From positions 186,001 through 250,000 of the forward strand of contig NZ_VOXD01000002.1 in NCBI RefSeq assembly GCF_008014675.1: DNA of 64,000 nt, read 5' to 3'. Origin of the DNA: Neolewinella aurantiaca (lineage in GTDB: Bacteria > Bacteroidota > Bacteroidia > Chitinophagales > Saprospiraceae). Position 1 is the first letter of the stretch. Every line of letters starts with the position of its first letter. The position numbers were made by a program, and so were the translations under genes. This document shows, piece by piece, positions 51,032 through 60,045 of the stretch. The notes under the pieces were generated by a model. That model ran no database searches, was not told the DNA's origin, and saw only the letters and a list, made by a program, of their open reading frames with translations.

Positions 51032-52585
51032 TTAGAATCCTCCACGGCCGTTGTTGGCACCGGCAGGAGCAGGATCATCGGAAGCACCAGCGTCAGCAGA
51101 AAGGAATTCTACCCGACGGTTGACGTACGACTTGTCCAGAGGAACAATAGCGTTGTCTTCGCCGCGGTACTGCAAAACAAGGTTGCTACGGCTGATGCCG
51201 TGCTGGTTCACGAGGTGATCAACTACAGCCTTAGCGCGGCGGTAAGAGAGTACTTCGTTGTTAGAAGAGTTTCCGGTACGGTCGGTGTAGCCACGGATAA
51301 CCATACGCATGCCAGGGTTACCTTCAAGTACGCGGGCAACGCTGGAGAGCGTACCGTAATCGGAGTACTTAACGGTTGACTGACCGAGTGGGAAGTAGAT
51401 CATAGGAAGGAAGATCTCGCCACGCTCGGTACGAACGGTGGTAGTGCCTGCCTGGTCACCTGCTTTCATGCGGGCGATGGAAGCATCGATCATTTCCTGT
51501 ACGCGGTCTTCAGTAATCGGCTTGTCGTTGCGGTTCATCACTACGCCGTTTGCGTCGACTTGCTCGCCGGCACGGGGAGGGAAGAAAGGCTCGAGATCTT
51601 TGTAGTCAGGAACGCCATCTTTGTCGCTGTCCAGTACGCGGCCTTTTGTATCAACAGGAACTCCAGCAGGAGTATTGGCTTCCTGGTCAATTGCGTCTAC
51701 AACACCGTCACCGTCAGAGTCTTTGGTGGCGTCGTCAACTTTGCTGCTCATGCGGTCCAGTTCGTCACGAACGGGCGTAAAGGCGTTGGTCCAGTACAGT
51801 GGCTCGCTCTTGGTCGCAGAATTACCGATGTTGAAGTTGAGGCTCAACGCTCCGATGTTTTGGATGTCACGGAAGTTACCCGCTTCGTCGTAGCCATCGA
51901 GAGCATCAGCACGCTTGCCGAAAGGAACGAAGGTCTGGAATTCAGCACCAATGTTGAATCTTGGGCTCACACGGAAGGTAATACCTGCACCTGCAGAAGC
52001 ATGGAGGGTAAGGGCATCATCAAGTTCCAGATTACGGGTGCCGAAGGGGCGGTCGTTGGCCTGGCGCTCACCTGATACCTTATGACCACCTGCACCAAGT
52101 AAAGCGTACAGGTTGATCTTGCGGGTTTCGCCGCTAAAACGGAAGTTGTTGAGGGTAACAACCACCGAGCCGGTAGCACTGAGCCAGGTGTTCTCGAACT
52201 GACGGGTCATGTTGTCATTTATGCCCTCGTTAGAAGCGTAGAGCCCGTCGAGGCGCAGAGAGAACAGGTGGTCGAGTGCTTTACGAAAATGGATACCTAC
52301 ACCGAAGCCTGCTTCAGGGTTTACATCGCCAGCAATAAATGCGTAAGCAGGGCGGATACCAAACTCAAGCATGGAACCTTTCGAAGCAGAAGTACTGGAC
52401 GGGGTTTGATCGTCCATCATCTCTTCGTCCATCTTCATATCTTTCTTGGAAAGATCTTCAATGGTCATGTCTGTTGTTTCAACAGCTTCAGTATCGTTGG
52501 TAGCCGGAACGGGAGTACCCTGGGAAAAGAGGCCGCCGGAAAAGGCCATCATGAGGCCGAGTAGGGAAAGTTTCAATACTTTCAT
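51032..52585 (-). CDS. OmpA-family outer-membrane protein
   Basis: 517 residues. Signal peptide (1-22), a Met/Asp-rich stretch (~35-65), an eight-strand beta-barrel (~70-260), calcium-binding thrombospondin-type-3 repeats (~285-345; DSDGDGVVDAIDQEAN, DSDKDGVPDYKDLEPF) and an OmpA peptidoglycan-binding domain (~390-500; FPLGQSTVKYSDYGTLSSVARVL...RMVIRGYTDRTGNSSNNEVLSYRRAKAVVDHLV). It links the outer membrane to the cell wall, and its abundance is suggested by tandem terminators. A 296-nt upstream gap is A/T-rich near 52740-52830. Confidence 0.92.
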   Translation of the reverse strand: MKVLKLSLLGLMMAFSGGLFSQGTPVPATNDTEAVETTDMTIEDLSKKDMKMDEEMMDDQTPSSTSASKGSMLEFGIRPAYAFIAGDVNPEAGFGVGIHFRKALDHLFSLRLDGLYASNEGINDNMTRQFENTWLSATGSVVVTLNNFRFSGETRKINLYALLGAGGHKVSGERQANDRPFGTRNLELDDALTLHASAGAGITFRVSPRFNIGAEFQTFVPFGKRADALDGYDEAGNFRDIQNIGALSLNFNIGNSATKSEPLYWTNAFTPVRDELDRMSSKVDDATKDSDGDGVVDAIDQEANTPAGVPVDTKGRVLDSDKDGVPDYKDLEPFFPPRAGEQVDANGVVMNRNDKPITEDRVQEMIDASIARMKAGDQAGTTTVRTERGEIFLPMIYFPLGQSTVKYSDYGTLSSVARVLEGNPGMRMVIRGYTDRTGNSSNNEVLSYRRAKAVVDHLVNQHGISRSNLVLQYRGEDNAIVPLDKSYVNRRVEFLSADAGASDDPAPAGANNGRGGF

Positions 52586-52868
52586 AAGGTCAGTTATGTA
52601 GATTAGTTCTTGGAATGGGATTAAAAGCTGGGTGAATCCAGATCACGTACGACAAAGCTAACTGATCCGGATTGAACCGTGAACGGTAGGGTTTTGCGAA
52701 GGAACGGTATATTTTTGAGTGAGAATGTACATTTTTCGCACTTCAAAGGTAGTAGTTGTTTTTGAAACGCTAGCACTTTTTAATCAAACGGATATAATTT
52801 TTTTTCGTATTAGTAAAAAATTACATCCGTTTTCCCGTCAGAAAAGTGGCCTTTTCCCGCTCCTTAAC

Positions 52869-52876
52869 TACCTTCG
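52869..52876 (+). promoter_or_regulatory. -7 box TACCTTCG immediately before the arginase-fold gene
   Basis: 5 nt before ATG 52882; it fixes that start and predicts a leaderless mRNA. Confidence 0.55.
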
Positions 52877-52881
52877 GCCTT

Positions 52882-53961
52882 ATGTATGAGCCTTGGTTAA
52901 AAGCCGCCGATAAACCTTCTCCAGCCCTGCCTTCGTATAGCTTTGGCAAGCACCTGCGCCCCCGCGCCCGGAAAATTGCCGTCGCAATCATTGGTATAGA
53001 CGCTGAAGTGGCAAAAAAGACACGTGAACACCTTTTTTCTACCAGTTGGGCCTTCGGCAAGCTGGTGGTAAGAGATCTTGGTAATTTACGAAAAACTTCT
53101 CCGGATTTTGTCATTCCTCTCCTGCGCGAACTCCATACTGCAGGGATTACGCCTGTACTCATCGGAGCTTCCTCCTCTGCTTTTACGGCTCAGTACCTTG
53201 CCTTCGCTGAATTGAACCGCCAGGTGAGTTTATTGAACATCGATCGGAGTATTAAACTCAATCCCGTAGGCGAAAGCGGAGAAGTTTTAGACAATGCAGT
53301 CCATAATAAGGGGCGTCGTCGCTTCCATCTCTCCCATTTAGGGGCTCAACAACACCTCGTTGATCCCGCAATATTTGACCTCTTCAATGCTCAGGCGTAC
53401 GAAGCAATTAGCCTCGGTCCTGCGCGCAGCAGCATCCCGGCGCTGGAACCTCTACTGCGCGATGCGGATTTGGTGGGCCTGAATATTGAGTCGATCAACT
53501 ATCACGAAGCCCCGGCCCGCGCCGGACTCCACCCCAGCGGCTTTTCGTTACAGGAAGCTTCTCAGTTGGCTTATTATGCCGGTAACTCCGACAAGCTGAG
53601 CAGCTTTGGCCTCTACGGCCTGGATCCTGAAGCGGGCAGCGAACGCGATGCCGAGCTTTCAGCTGCGGCGTACGCTCAGCTCATTTGGTATTTCCTGCAA
53701 GGTTTTAGCCGCAGGCAGGGAGACTTCCCCGCATCGAGTACTGGCATGCTCGAGTACCTGGTTGACATCGATGATTTCGACAAGCTCACCTTCTGGCGCT
53801 CGCCCCGCAGCAACCGCTGGTGGGTTCAGGTACCGGCCAGCAACAAAAAGGGAGAAGAACGTCACCGGCTGGTTCCCTGCCGGTACGAGGATTACTTGGA
53901 GGCCAGCAGTAAACAAACACTGCCCGACCGCCTGATGGCGGCTTTCCGCAGGTACGTCTAA
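52882..53961 (+). CDS. Arginase-fold protein lacking the metal-binding motifs
   Basis: 359 residues. It has the ureohydrolase layout: AVAIIGIDAEVAKKTREHL, RDLGNL, ITPVLIGASSSAFTAQYLAF, VSLLNIDRSIKL, ADLVGLNIESINYHEAPARAGLHPSGFSLQEASQLAYYAGNSDKLSSFGLYGLDPE. In real arginases/formimidoylglutamases the positions read GGDHS, DAHxD and SxDxDxxDP, whose His and Asp bind two Mn ions. Here they read GASSS, NIDRS and NIESINYHE. It is therefore probably not a ureohydrolase but a binding or regulatory protein of the same fold. Databases often call this Bacteroidota family formimidoylglutamase. Confidence 0.82.
   Translation: MYEPWLKAADKPSPALPSYSFGKHLRPRARKIAVAIIGIDAEVAKKTREHLFSTSWAFGKLVVRDLGNLRKTSPDFVIPLLRELHTAGITPVLIGASSSAFTAQYLAFAELNRQVSLLNIDRSIKLNPVGESGEVLDNAVHNKGRRRFHLSHLGAQQHLVDPAIFDLFNAQAYEAISLGPARSSIPALEPLLRDADLVGLNIESINYHEAPARAGLHPSGFSLQEASQLAYYAGNSDKLSSFGLYGLDPEAGSERDAELSAAAYAQLIWYFLQGFSRRQGDFPASSTGMLEYLVDIDDFDKLTFWRSPRSNRWWVQVPASNKKGEERHRLVPCRYEDYLEASSKQTLPDRLMAAFRRYV
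52950..52969 (+). repeat. Dispersed ~20-nt motif variant in the arginase-fold gene
   Basis: GCACCTGCG-CCCC-CGCGCCC, the consensus with a 4-nt instead of 2-nt spacer, read KHLRPRAR before the first core strand. Confidence 0.4.
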
Positions 53962-53967
53962 AACGAC

Positions 53968-54007
53968 AATCGAGTTGTCCCGGCCTTCTGGCTAAAACAA
54001 CTCGATT
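53968..54007. repeat. 11-bp perfect inverted repeat after the arginase-fold gene
   Basis: AATCGAGTTGT pairs with ACAACTCGATT across an 18-nt loop, just past the stop and between convergent genes. No T tract. Confidence 0.5.
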
Positions 54008-54128
54008 GGTAGAAATACAGACTTGAAGGTATAGCTGGCTTGAATAACTGACCGTAGGTGATAGCCGCCACGACGTGTGATCCGCCACTCGTGTTACCCA
54101 CCGTCATCACTCTGCTGTTCAGACTGAT

Positions 54129-55673
54129 TTACTTCTTGATCCCCAGTACGCCCAACAGGCCACGGGTGAACTCCCGGGCAATTGTGCGTCCAATTTGCCG
54201 TGTCGTGGTGTTGTTCATGATCTGCTCAAAGGTGGATTTTTCCGCCCGACGGCGAGAGGTAGATTTTTTAGCTTTCGCTTTTTGCTTCTCCATCTCTTCC
54301 TTGTGCTCTGCCTTTGCTGCTGCTGCCATTTTTTCCTCGAGCATCTCGTAGGCACTCTCACGGTCAACGTCCTTATTGTATTTTTTAACGAGCGGACTGC
54401 GCTTCACGATGTCATTTATTTCAGACTCAGAGAGTACATCCATACGGCTTTCAGGAGCGCGCAGCATTGTGCGAACGAGCGGGGTAGGGCGCCCCTTTCG
54501 GTCCAGCGCCGTTACAAACGCCTCTCCTGTCCCTAGTTCGGTCAGGGTTTGGTCTACATCGTAAAAATCGGTCAGGGGGTAGTTCTCACTGGCCAGTTTG
54601 ATTGCTTTGCGGTCTTTAGCGGTAAAGGCACGAAGCGCGTGCTGCACCTTAAGGCCCAGCTGACCGAGGATGTCGCTCGGGATATCGGCCGGGTTCTGGG
54701 TAACGAAGAATAGCCCGACTCCTTTGGAGCGGATAAGTTTGATGATGGCCTCGAGCTGATCGAGCAGGGCATCGGTTGCCTCCTCAAAAACGAGGTGGGC
54801 TTCGTCGATAAAGATGACCAGTTTGGGCCGGTCGAGATCTCCTTCTTCGGGGAAGGTGGCGTAAACTTCGGCCAACATCTGTAGCATGAAGGTAGAGAAA
54901 AGCTTAGGCTTGTCCTGCACGTCGGTAAGACGAAGGATGGATACTATGCCCCGTCCCAGTTCATCGATCCGGGTGAGGTCGTTGACGTCAAAGCTGGTTT
55001 CCCCAAAGAACTGCTCTGCGCCCTGAGTTTCCAGTTCAACAATCCGGCGCATAATCGCGCCGGTGCTGGCAGTGCTGATCCGTCCGTAGTCCGCTTCGAT
55101 CTCTTCTTTCCCTTCGCCGGTAATCCACTGCAGAATTTTACGGAAGTCCTTGAGGTCAAGGAGAGGCAATGCGTTTTCTTCTGCGTACTTGAAGGCTACC
55201 GCCACGATACCACTCTGGGTATCGTTGAGGTCGAGCATTTTAGAGAAAAGAACCGGGCCGAACTCCACAACGGTAGCGCGCAGGCGTGCGCCGGGCTCAT
55301 CACTTAATGACAGCAGTTCAACGGGGCTTGCGCCAGCGGTGAAGGGAATACCAATGGCTTCGTGGCGTTCGTCAATTTTAGGATGGCCACCGCTGGCGAC
55401 GGCAATTCCGGAGAGGTCTCCCTTGATGTCCATCAGCAAACTCGGAACTCCTTCGCGGCTGAGCTGCTCCGCAATAATTTGCAGTGTTTTGGTTTTTCCC
55501 GTACCGGTTGCTCCCGCAATAAGCCCGTGCCGGTTAAGTGTTCCTAACGGGATTCTAACGAGAGAATTGGTCAGTGTTTCTTCACCGAGCATTGCTCCGC
55601 CAAGTACAAAACTTGGGTTTTCAAAAGTATAGCCTTCTTCTATCGATTGGCGAAATTGGTCCTGATTGGCCAT
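54129..55673 (-). CDS. HerA-like ATPase (DUF853 family)
   Basis: 514 residues. Walker A GATGTGKT at residues 54-61 and Walker B KLVIFIDEAHLVFEEA (~285-300), with downstream KGVGLFFVTQNPADIPSDILGQLGLKVQHALRAFTAKD (sensor and arginine finger region). The C-terminal ~90 residues are a charged helical tail (EEKMAAAAKAEHKEEMEKQKAKAKKSTSRRRAEKS). This FtsK/HerA superfamily member is widespread in bacteria; its E. coli relative YjgR has no settled role. A nuclease gene lies upstream on the same strand (183-nt gap) but encodes a membrane-anchored, exported enzyme, so joint action is doubtful. Confidence 0.88.
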   Translation of the reverse strand: MANQDQFRQSIEEGYTFENPSFVLGGAMLGEETLTNSLVRIPLGTLNRHGLIAGATGTGKTKTLQIIAEQLSREGVPSLLMDIKGDLSGIAVASGGHPKIDERHEAIGIPFTAGASPVELLSLSDEPGARLRATVVEFGPVLFSKMLDLNDTQSGIVAVAFKYAEENALPLLDLKDFRKILQWITGEGKEEIEADYGRISTASTGAIMRRIVELETQGAEQFFGETSFDVNDLTRIDELGRGIVSILRLTDVQDKPKLFSTFMLQMLAEVYATFPEEGDLDRPKLVIFIDEAHLVFEEATDALLDQLEAIIKLIRSKGVGLFFVTQNPADIPSDILGQLGLKVQHALRAFTAKDRKAIKLASENYPLTDFYDVDQTLTELGTGEAFVTALDRKGRPTPLVRTMLRAPESRMDVLSESEINDIVKRSPLVKKYNKDVDRESAYEMLEEKMAAAAKAEHKEEMEKQKAKAKKSTSRRRAEKSTFEQIMNNTTTRQIGRTIAREFTRGLLGVLGIKK

Positions 55674-55856
55674 GGGGTCTTATTATTTTAAAGGACGTAA
55701 GTTAGGAATCATCCGGAGGTTAGACGGTAAATTAGTGCGAAGAGTCACTAGAACTGTGATCCGGAGCACAATTGGTGGTAAGGGGCGTCGGCCGTTCAAT
55801 AAGCCGGATTTTCTTTCCGGCATGACAACTGTTAAATCTAGCGCGCCGCTAAGCTG

Positions 55857-56762
55857 TTATTTTACGTTGTTCCAGCTATTGATCCGCCTGTCAAATTTCT
55901 TTTTGCTGAATGGCCACAGGTCCGGGTTGCCGGTGGCTTCCAGCCGTTCTTCTACGTCTGCGGGCATGAGTTGCGCAAAGAAGTTGATATTGGTAATCCG
56001 TTCTACGTCATCAATGCTCATCGCGTATTTCGGCAGCGGATCGAAGCTGATCTCGTTGGGGATCACGAAGCCGATTCCTTTTTGTTCGGGGTCGTCGAGG
56101 TCAAGCAGGACTTTAAAGTAGGCCGCAGGTACGGCAATGCGGTTGGCCCGGCCAATTGTTCCCTTGGGCTCTTCGGTCATCACCGGTCCAGTAACCACGT
56201 AGAGACGCTTGAATCGGTTGGCCCAGTCGCGGGTCAGTTCTTCTAATTCACGCCAGACCCCCTGGTTGAACTGCCGGGCCTGAGGGCTGATGTTGGAGAG
56301 GTAAAAGGTCTCTCGGGCCTGAGCATCGTTCCAGGCAAAGTCGGCGAAGGGCGCTAAATGACCACGGTCGTAACCCGAGCCGCGGTAGTCGCTGTCTGTG
56401 GCTGAGCCGGTACTCACGTTCGGGTCTGTTTTGAAGTTTCTGGGGCGCTCTCCCCATTGCTGTTGCAGGTTGTTGCGCTCCAGAATGTAGGCCACCCATT
56501 CGGCCTGTTCCCAGTCTTCGTCATAACTGAGACTGAAGCCCTCGTAATCGATCCGTTCTCCACGCGTGCCGGTAGGGGTGAAGTATTCCTCGCCGGCATA
56601 ATCTACCCGGTCATTGACGACGGCGCCTGCATCTTCTCCCGAAAACGCCCCGAAGAAGTATGCCAGGGCGGCCAGCAGAGCACCGAATATGCCTACTTTA
56701 GTGATCATGCCGCCGCTGGCGGCGGAGCCTTGAGACTGGTGGTTTCTACGTAGTTTAGCCAT
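55857..56762 (-). CDS. Membrane-anchored DNA/RNA non-specific endonuclease
   Basis: 301 residues from ATG 56762. One N-terminal helix (~20-40; ITKVGIFGALLAALAYFFGAF) anchors or exports it. The nuclease domain (~60-290) has the catalytic DRGHLAP motif (GYDRGHLAPFADFAWN) and the magnesium-binding Asn region (ETFYLSNISPQARQFNQGVWRELEELTRDWA), then KRLYVVTGPVM and PAAYFKVLLD. It is of the NucA/EndoG type with His as general base, probably degrading nucleic acid in the periplasm or outside for nutrients or DNA uptake control. No inhibitor gene is adjacent. Confidence 0.9.
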   Translation of the reverse strand: MAKLRRNHQSQGSAASGGMITKVGIFGALLAALAYFFGAFSGEDAGAVVNDRVDYAGEEYFTPTGTRGERIDYEGFSLSYDEDWEQAEWVAYILERNNLQQQWGERPRNFKTDPNVSTGSATDSDYRGSGYDRGHLAPFADFAWNDAQARETFYLSNISPQARQFNQGVWRELEELTRDWANRFKRLYVVTGPVMTEEPKGTIGRANRIAVPAAYFKVLLDLDDPEQKGIGFVIPNEISFDPLPKYAMSIDDVERITNINFFAQLMPADVEERLEATGNPDLWPFSKKKFDRRINSWNNVK

Positions 56763-56766
56763 GCGG

Positions 56767-56774
56767 GCAAGATA
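56767..56774 (-). promoter_or_regulatory. -7 box TATCTTGC immediately before the nuclease gene
   Basis: 4 nt before ATG 56762 on this strand; one change from TA-N2-TTTG. Confidence 0.4.
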
Positions 56775-56839
56775 TGCCAAATTTTGTTAGATGGGGTAGT
56801 TCGCCTGTCTCTTTTGTTAGATAATGTGGGCTTTACGAG

Positions 56840-59800
56840 CTACCCCAACCGCTTCATTCTGAATACCAGCGTATAACCCGCCCGATCGTCGATGGTGATC
56901 TCACCTTTCAGCCGCTTGGCGCGCATCCGCATATTGTCTTTTCCCTGGCCGGTTTTCTGGGCGCGGACGCGGGTGCCAAGAGAGGTTTGAGAGCCGGGCT
57001 CGATGGCCTCCGCCGGCTTCCCGTTGTCACGGATGAATAGTTCGAAGTGCTGCGCAAACTGCTCGACCTCAATGTCTACCTTGGTCGCGTTACTGTGGCG
57101 GGCGATGTTGTTGATGGCTTCTTTGAAGATAAAGTACAAATCCTGCCGGATGTTGCCGGCCAGTTCCTTGTCTTTGTCAAAGCCGGAGGCTTTGAAGTCA
57201 TACCGGATATCCAGAGGGTGCAATACTTCGTCGGCGTGCTCCTGCATCCGCTGCAATAGGTTGCCGATCGTGTCTCGCCGCGAGTCGATACTCCAGATCA
57301 CGTCCGACATTTTGGACATCGCACTGCGTCCGGCTTCGCCGACAGTGTGCAGGCGGGCCTGCAGCTTTTCGTCGTCCGTTTTGTTCTTCAATAACTCGGC
57401 CTGGAGGGTAATGCCAGCCAGCAGGCCGGACACTTCATCGTGAATGTCGGCGCTCAGTTGGGTCCGGAGTTGCTCATTGCGCAGTCGCTCCCGCAATTTA
57501 GCCTGGAGGATGTAAAAGATGAGCCCGGCGAAGGCCAGCACGCTAAGAATCTGAAACCAGCGCCGTTCAACGAGGTATTGCCGGACGTTGAGCGAGAGAG
57601 TACGCTCGCTCTCACCGTAGTTGCCGTTGGCCCCCGCTCCCTGAATATGGAGCAGGTAGCGTCCTGAACGCAGGTTGTTGAACCGGATGGTCCGCTCGTT
57701 AACCAGCGGAACCCAGTCGTCGTTGAAGCCCTCAAGCCGGTACCTGAACTGGCTGCTGTTAGGCAGCTGCCCCGCGGGCAGCGCAAAGGATATAGCGATA
57801 CTCTTTTCACCCGCCAGAACGGTTACTTCTTCCAGGCTGCTGAGGCTGTTGACCAGCGTCCGCTCGCTGTTGCGCCCGAGTATGCTCACCTCGGTAAGCA
57901 TTACGTCGGAGCCGGCGGTGCTGGAAGACAGGTCTTCCTCCCTGAAGGTAGTTAGTCCGTTTACGCCTCCGAAGTAGTAGCGGCCGTCTTTCCCCCGCAG
58001 GTTACTCAGCGGAAGGAACTCGTCGTTGCTTAGTCCGTCTTCGCGGTAGTAGCGACGGAAAGAGCTACCGTCTTCGCCTCCGGGTTTGTAGGTGAGCCCG
58101 TTCTCGGTACTCAGCCATAACCCTCCGGAAGAATCGGGAACAATGCCGTAGACCAGACTGCTGGAAAGGCCTTCCCGCCGGCCGAAGTGTGTAGCCTCTC
58201 CGGTCAGAGGATGATAATTGACCAGGCCGGCGTCGGTGCCCAGCCACCAGTCCTCGGAATTCGCCTGATAGATGGAAAAGATGGACTCAGGTCCGTGGAC
58301 ATTGCTTCCCGCAACCTCCTTTGCACCCGCGTCTGCGCCCGAAAAATCAGCATGCTCCGTGATGCTGAGGTCCTTCAGGTCGAGGGCAAGAACACCGCGT
58401 TTGTCGGTTCCAATCAGTAATTCACCATCCTGGCCTGTGGCCAGGCAGTTGAGCCGGAAGCCCGAAAGCACAGACTCTCCGGTAGTAGGGAGGGTTACCG
58501 GTTGAGATTGTTTTGTCTCGGGGTCGAAGCGTACGAGCATCCCTACTACCCGCGGGTCGGTAACGGCAAGGTATAACTTACCGTCGGCTCCCATTACCAT
58601 GTCCTGAGGCGCATGGTTAAGCCGGAACTTCTGTGCTGTTTTCAGCGCTATGTCGTAGCGGAACAGCAAGCCTCCTTTCTGGAGGTTCATGGGTTGCGCG
58701 CAGCCCCAGATGGCGTTTCGGGCGGCGTCGTACACCAGCGCAGTACCTGACCTGAAACCGATGGTTTTGGTACTGTCCTGAGCATCGGTAAGGGTAAGAG
58801 TGTCGAGTTTCAACGATTCGGGATTCATCCGGTATACGGCACCGTCTTCTTCCATTATGTAGACTTTCCCGTCGTTGGCTTCAGCCATTCCCCGCAGGCG
58901 ATTGGGGAAAATGTCGCCGTCTTCGGTTTGCTCCAGAAAAGTGGCGACGGAGTTGTCGTACCGCTCCACCACGCCCAGACCTTCGCGGAGACCCAGGTAA
59001 ATGGTTTCCCGGAAATCTACCGCAGCAACGGCGGAAACGGACCGCTCGGTTGGCAACGGTTTCTCGAAGACGCTGAATTTTCCTTCGGTATCGACCAGGG
59101 CGTATTCATCGGGGAAGCCCCGCCCCAGGATGTCTTCGGTGGCCGGCATGATGATCTGGCCCAGCTGGTCGTGATACATGGTAGGGTAGCGCATACCGGA
59201 ATTGTCGGTATTTACCGGTACCGGTTCCTGATCGGGGTCGGGGAACCATGAGAACAGCGGGATGCCACCCCGGAAACTTACGTACACGCTCCCGTCAGCG
59301 GCTTCTGCGAAAGTGTAAAACCGCCTGAGATCGGAACGTTGCCCGAAAGGATTACCGTAGGATTTGCCTGTGGCACTGATGTGCCGGAAGCCATGCTCTT
59401 CGTCAAAAAGCAAAAACTGGCCACTGCTGTGTACCAATAATGCTACCTGGGGCGTCAGGGTTGTCCAGGCGTCGGAGGGCTCGTGGTAAATGGGCGTAAA
59501 GGTTTTACTCTCTACCTCGGCGTTGGGCGTGTATTCGTAAAGGAAAGTACCTTCCGTACCGATGGTTACCACAAAGGTGCGGCCGAGGGTATCCGTAGCG
59601 ATGGCCCGCGGGTAGCCGAGTACACCCGTGCTGGGCGCGAGGCGGACCTGCTCTACGCTGAAGTCTTTGGGGTCCAACCGGTCGAAGTAGCCGTAAAAAT
59701 CCTGAAAAGTAACGATGAATTTACCCTCGTTGTCTTCGCATACTCCGGCAATCGCACTCCGGCTAAGTCCGGGTTTAGAGGCTGATCGTTCTCCGATACG

Positions 59801-60010
59801 GCGAAAGCGCAGCCCGTCGAACCTGTTGAGCCCGTCCATCGTAGAAACCCACAGGAAGCCGTCGCTTCCCATGTGGAGGTCGTTGATCTCGCGCGTACTG
59901 AGCCCGTCGTTTACGGTGAAGTACTCGATGCGCAATGGCTGTGCACTGAGCAGGAGCGAACAGGCGAGCAGAGAGAACAGCAATGTCGGTTTAAGGATTC
60001 GTAACAGCAC
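56840..60010 (-). CDS. Large sensor histidine kinase with two-component propeller and Y_Y_Y domain
   Basis: 1056 residues from a GTG at 60010. Signal peptide (1-23), then ~650 residues of propeller repeats (starting YFTVNDGLSTREINDLHMGSDGFLWVSTMDGLNRFDG; later SLVYGIVPDSSGGLWLSTENGLTYKP), a Y_Y_Y domain (~735-805; FRYRLEGFNDDWVPLVNERTIRFNNLRSGRYLLHIQG) and one transmembrane helix (~820-840). The cytoplasmic part has HisKA_3 (LSADIHDEVSGLLAGITLQAELL) and HATPase_c (FKEAINNIARHSNA, IRDNGKP). It is NarL-type without receiver or AraC domain. No LuxR regulator is adjacent. The ATP lid has an unusual insert (PAEAIEPGSQTSLGTRVRAQKTGQGKDNM) partly made by the dispersed motif. Confidence 0.9.
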   Translation of the reverse strand: MLLRILKPTLLFSLLACSLLLSAQPLRIEYFTVNDGLSTREINDLHMGSDGFLWVSTMDGLNRFDGLRFRRIGERSASKPGLSRSAIAGVCEDNEGKFIVTFQDFYGYFDRLDPKDFSVEQVRLAPSTGVLGYPRAIATDTLGRTFVVTIGTEGTFLYEYTPNAEVESKTFTPIYHEPSDAWTTLTPQVALLVHSSGQFLLFDEEHGFRHISATGKSYGNPFGQRSDLRRFYTFAEAADGSVYVSFRGGIPLFSWFPDPDQEPVPVNTDNSGMRYPTMYHDQLGQIIMPATEDILGRGFPDEYALVDTEGKFSVFEKPLPTERSVSAVAAVDFRETIYLGLREGLGVVERYDNSVATFLEQTEDGDIFPNRLRGMAEANDGKVYIMEEDGAVYRMNPESLKLDTLTLTDAQDSTKTIGFRSGTALVYDAARNAIWGCAQPMNLQKGGLLFRYDIALKTAQKFRLNHAPQDMVMGADGKLYLAVTDPRVVGMLVRFDPETKQSQPVTLPTTGESVLSGFRLNCLATGQDGELLIGTDKRGVLALDLKDLSITEHADFSGADAGAKEVAGSNVHGPESIFSIYQANSEDWWLGTDAGLVNYHPLTGEATHFGRREGLSSSLVYGIVPDSSGGLWLSTENGLTYKPGGEDGSSFRRYYREDGLSNDEFLPLSNLRGKDGRYYFGGVNGLTTFREEDLSSSTAGSDVMLTEVSILGRNSERTLVNSLSSLEEVTVLAGEKSIAISFALPAGQLPNSSQFRYRLEGFNDDWVPLVNERTIRFNNLRSGRYLLHIQGAGANGNYGESERTLSLNVRQYLVERRWFQILSVLAFAGLIFYILQAKLRERLRNEQLRTQLSADIHDEVSGLLAGITLQAELLKNKTDDEKLQARLHTVGEAGRSAMSKMSDVIWSIDSRRDTIGNLLQRMQEHADEVLHPLDIRYDFKASGFDKDKELAGNIRQDLYFIFKEAINNIARHSNATKVDIEVEQFAQHFELFIRDNGKPAEAIEPGSQTSLGTRVRAQKTGQGKDNMRMRAKRLKGEITIDDRAGYTLVFRMKRLG
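56959..56979 (-). repeat. Dispersed ~20-nt motif in the kinase ATP lid
   Basis: Minus-strand TTGGCACCCGCG-TC-CGCGCCC, one to two changes, read GTRVRAQ inside a loop insert of the HATPase domain. Confidence 0.5.
58319..58340 (+). repeat. Dispersed ~20-nt motif in a propeller loop of the kinase
   Basis: CTTTGCACCCGCG-TC-TGCGCCC, two changes, read on the gene strand as SGADAGAKE, a loop between blades. Confidence 0.45.
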
Positions 60011-60014
60011 TTCG

Positions 60015-60022
60015 CAAAGGTA
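60015..60022 (-). promoter_or_regulatory. -7 box TACCTTTG immediately before the sensor kinase
   Basis: An exact TA-N2-TTTG match 4 nt before GTG 60010; supports the GTG as a leaderless start. Confidence 0.55.
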
Positions 60023-60045
60023 GCGAAGTGAGCGTATACTGTTTC

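Noticed and set aside
54129-56762. HerA-like ATPase plus nuclease as an anti-phage defence pair
   Set aside because: The nuclease has an N-terminal helix that exports or anchors it with the active domain outside the cytoplasm. The ATPase is of the common DUF853 type, and no defence partner (SIR2, DUF4297, NurA) is seen.
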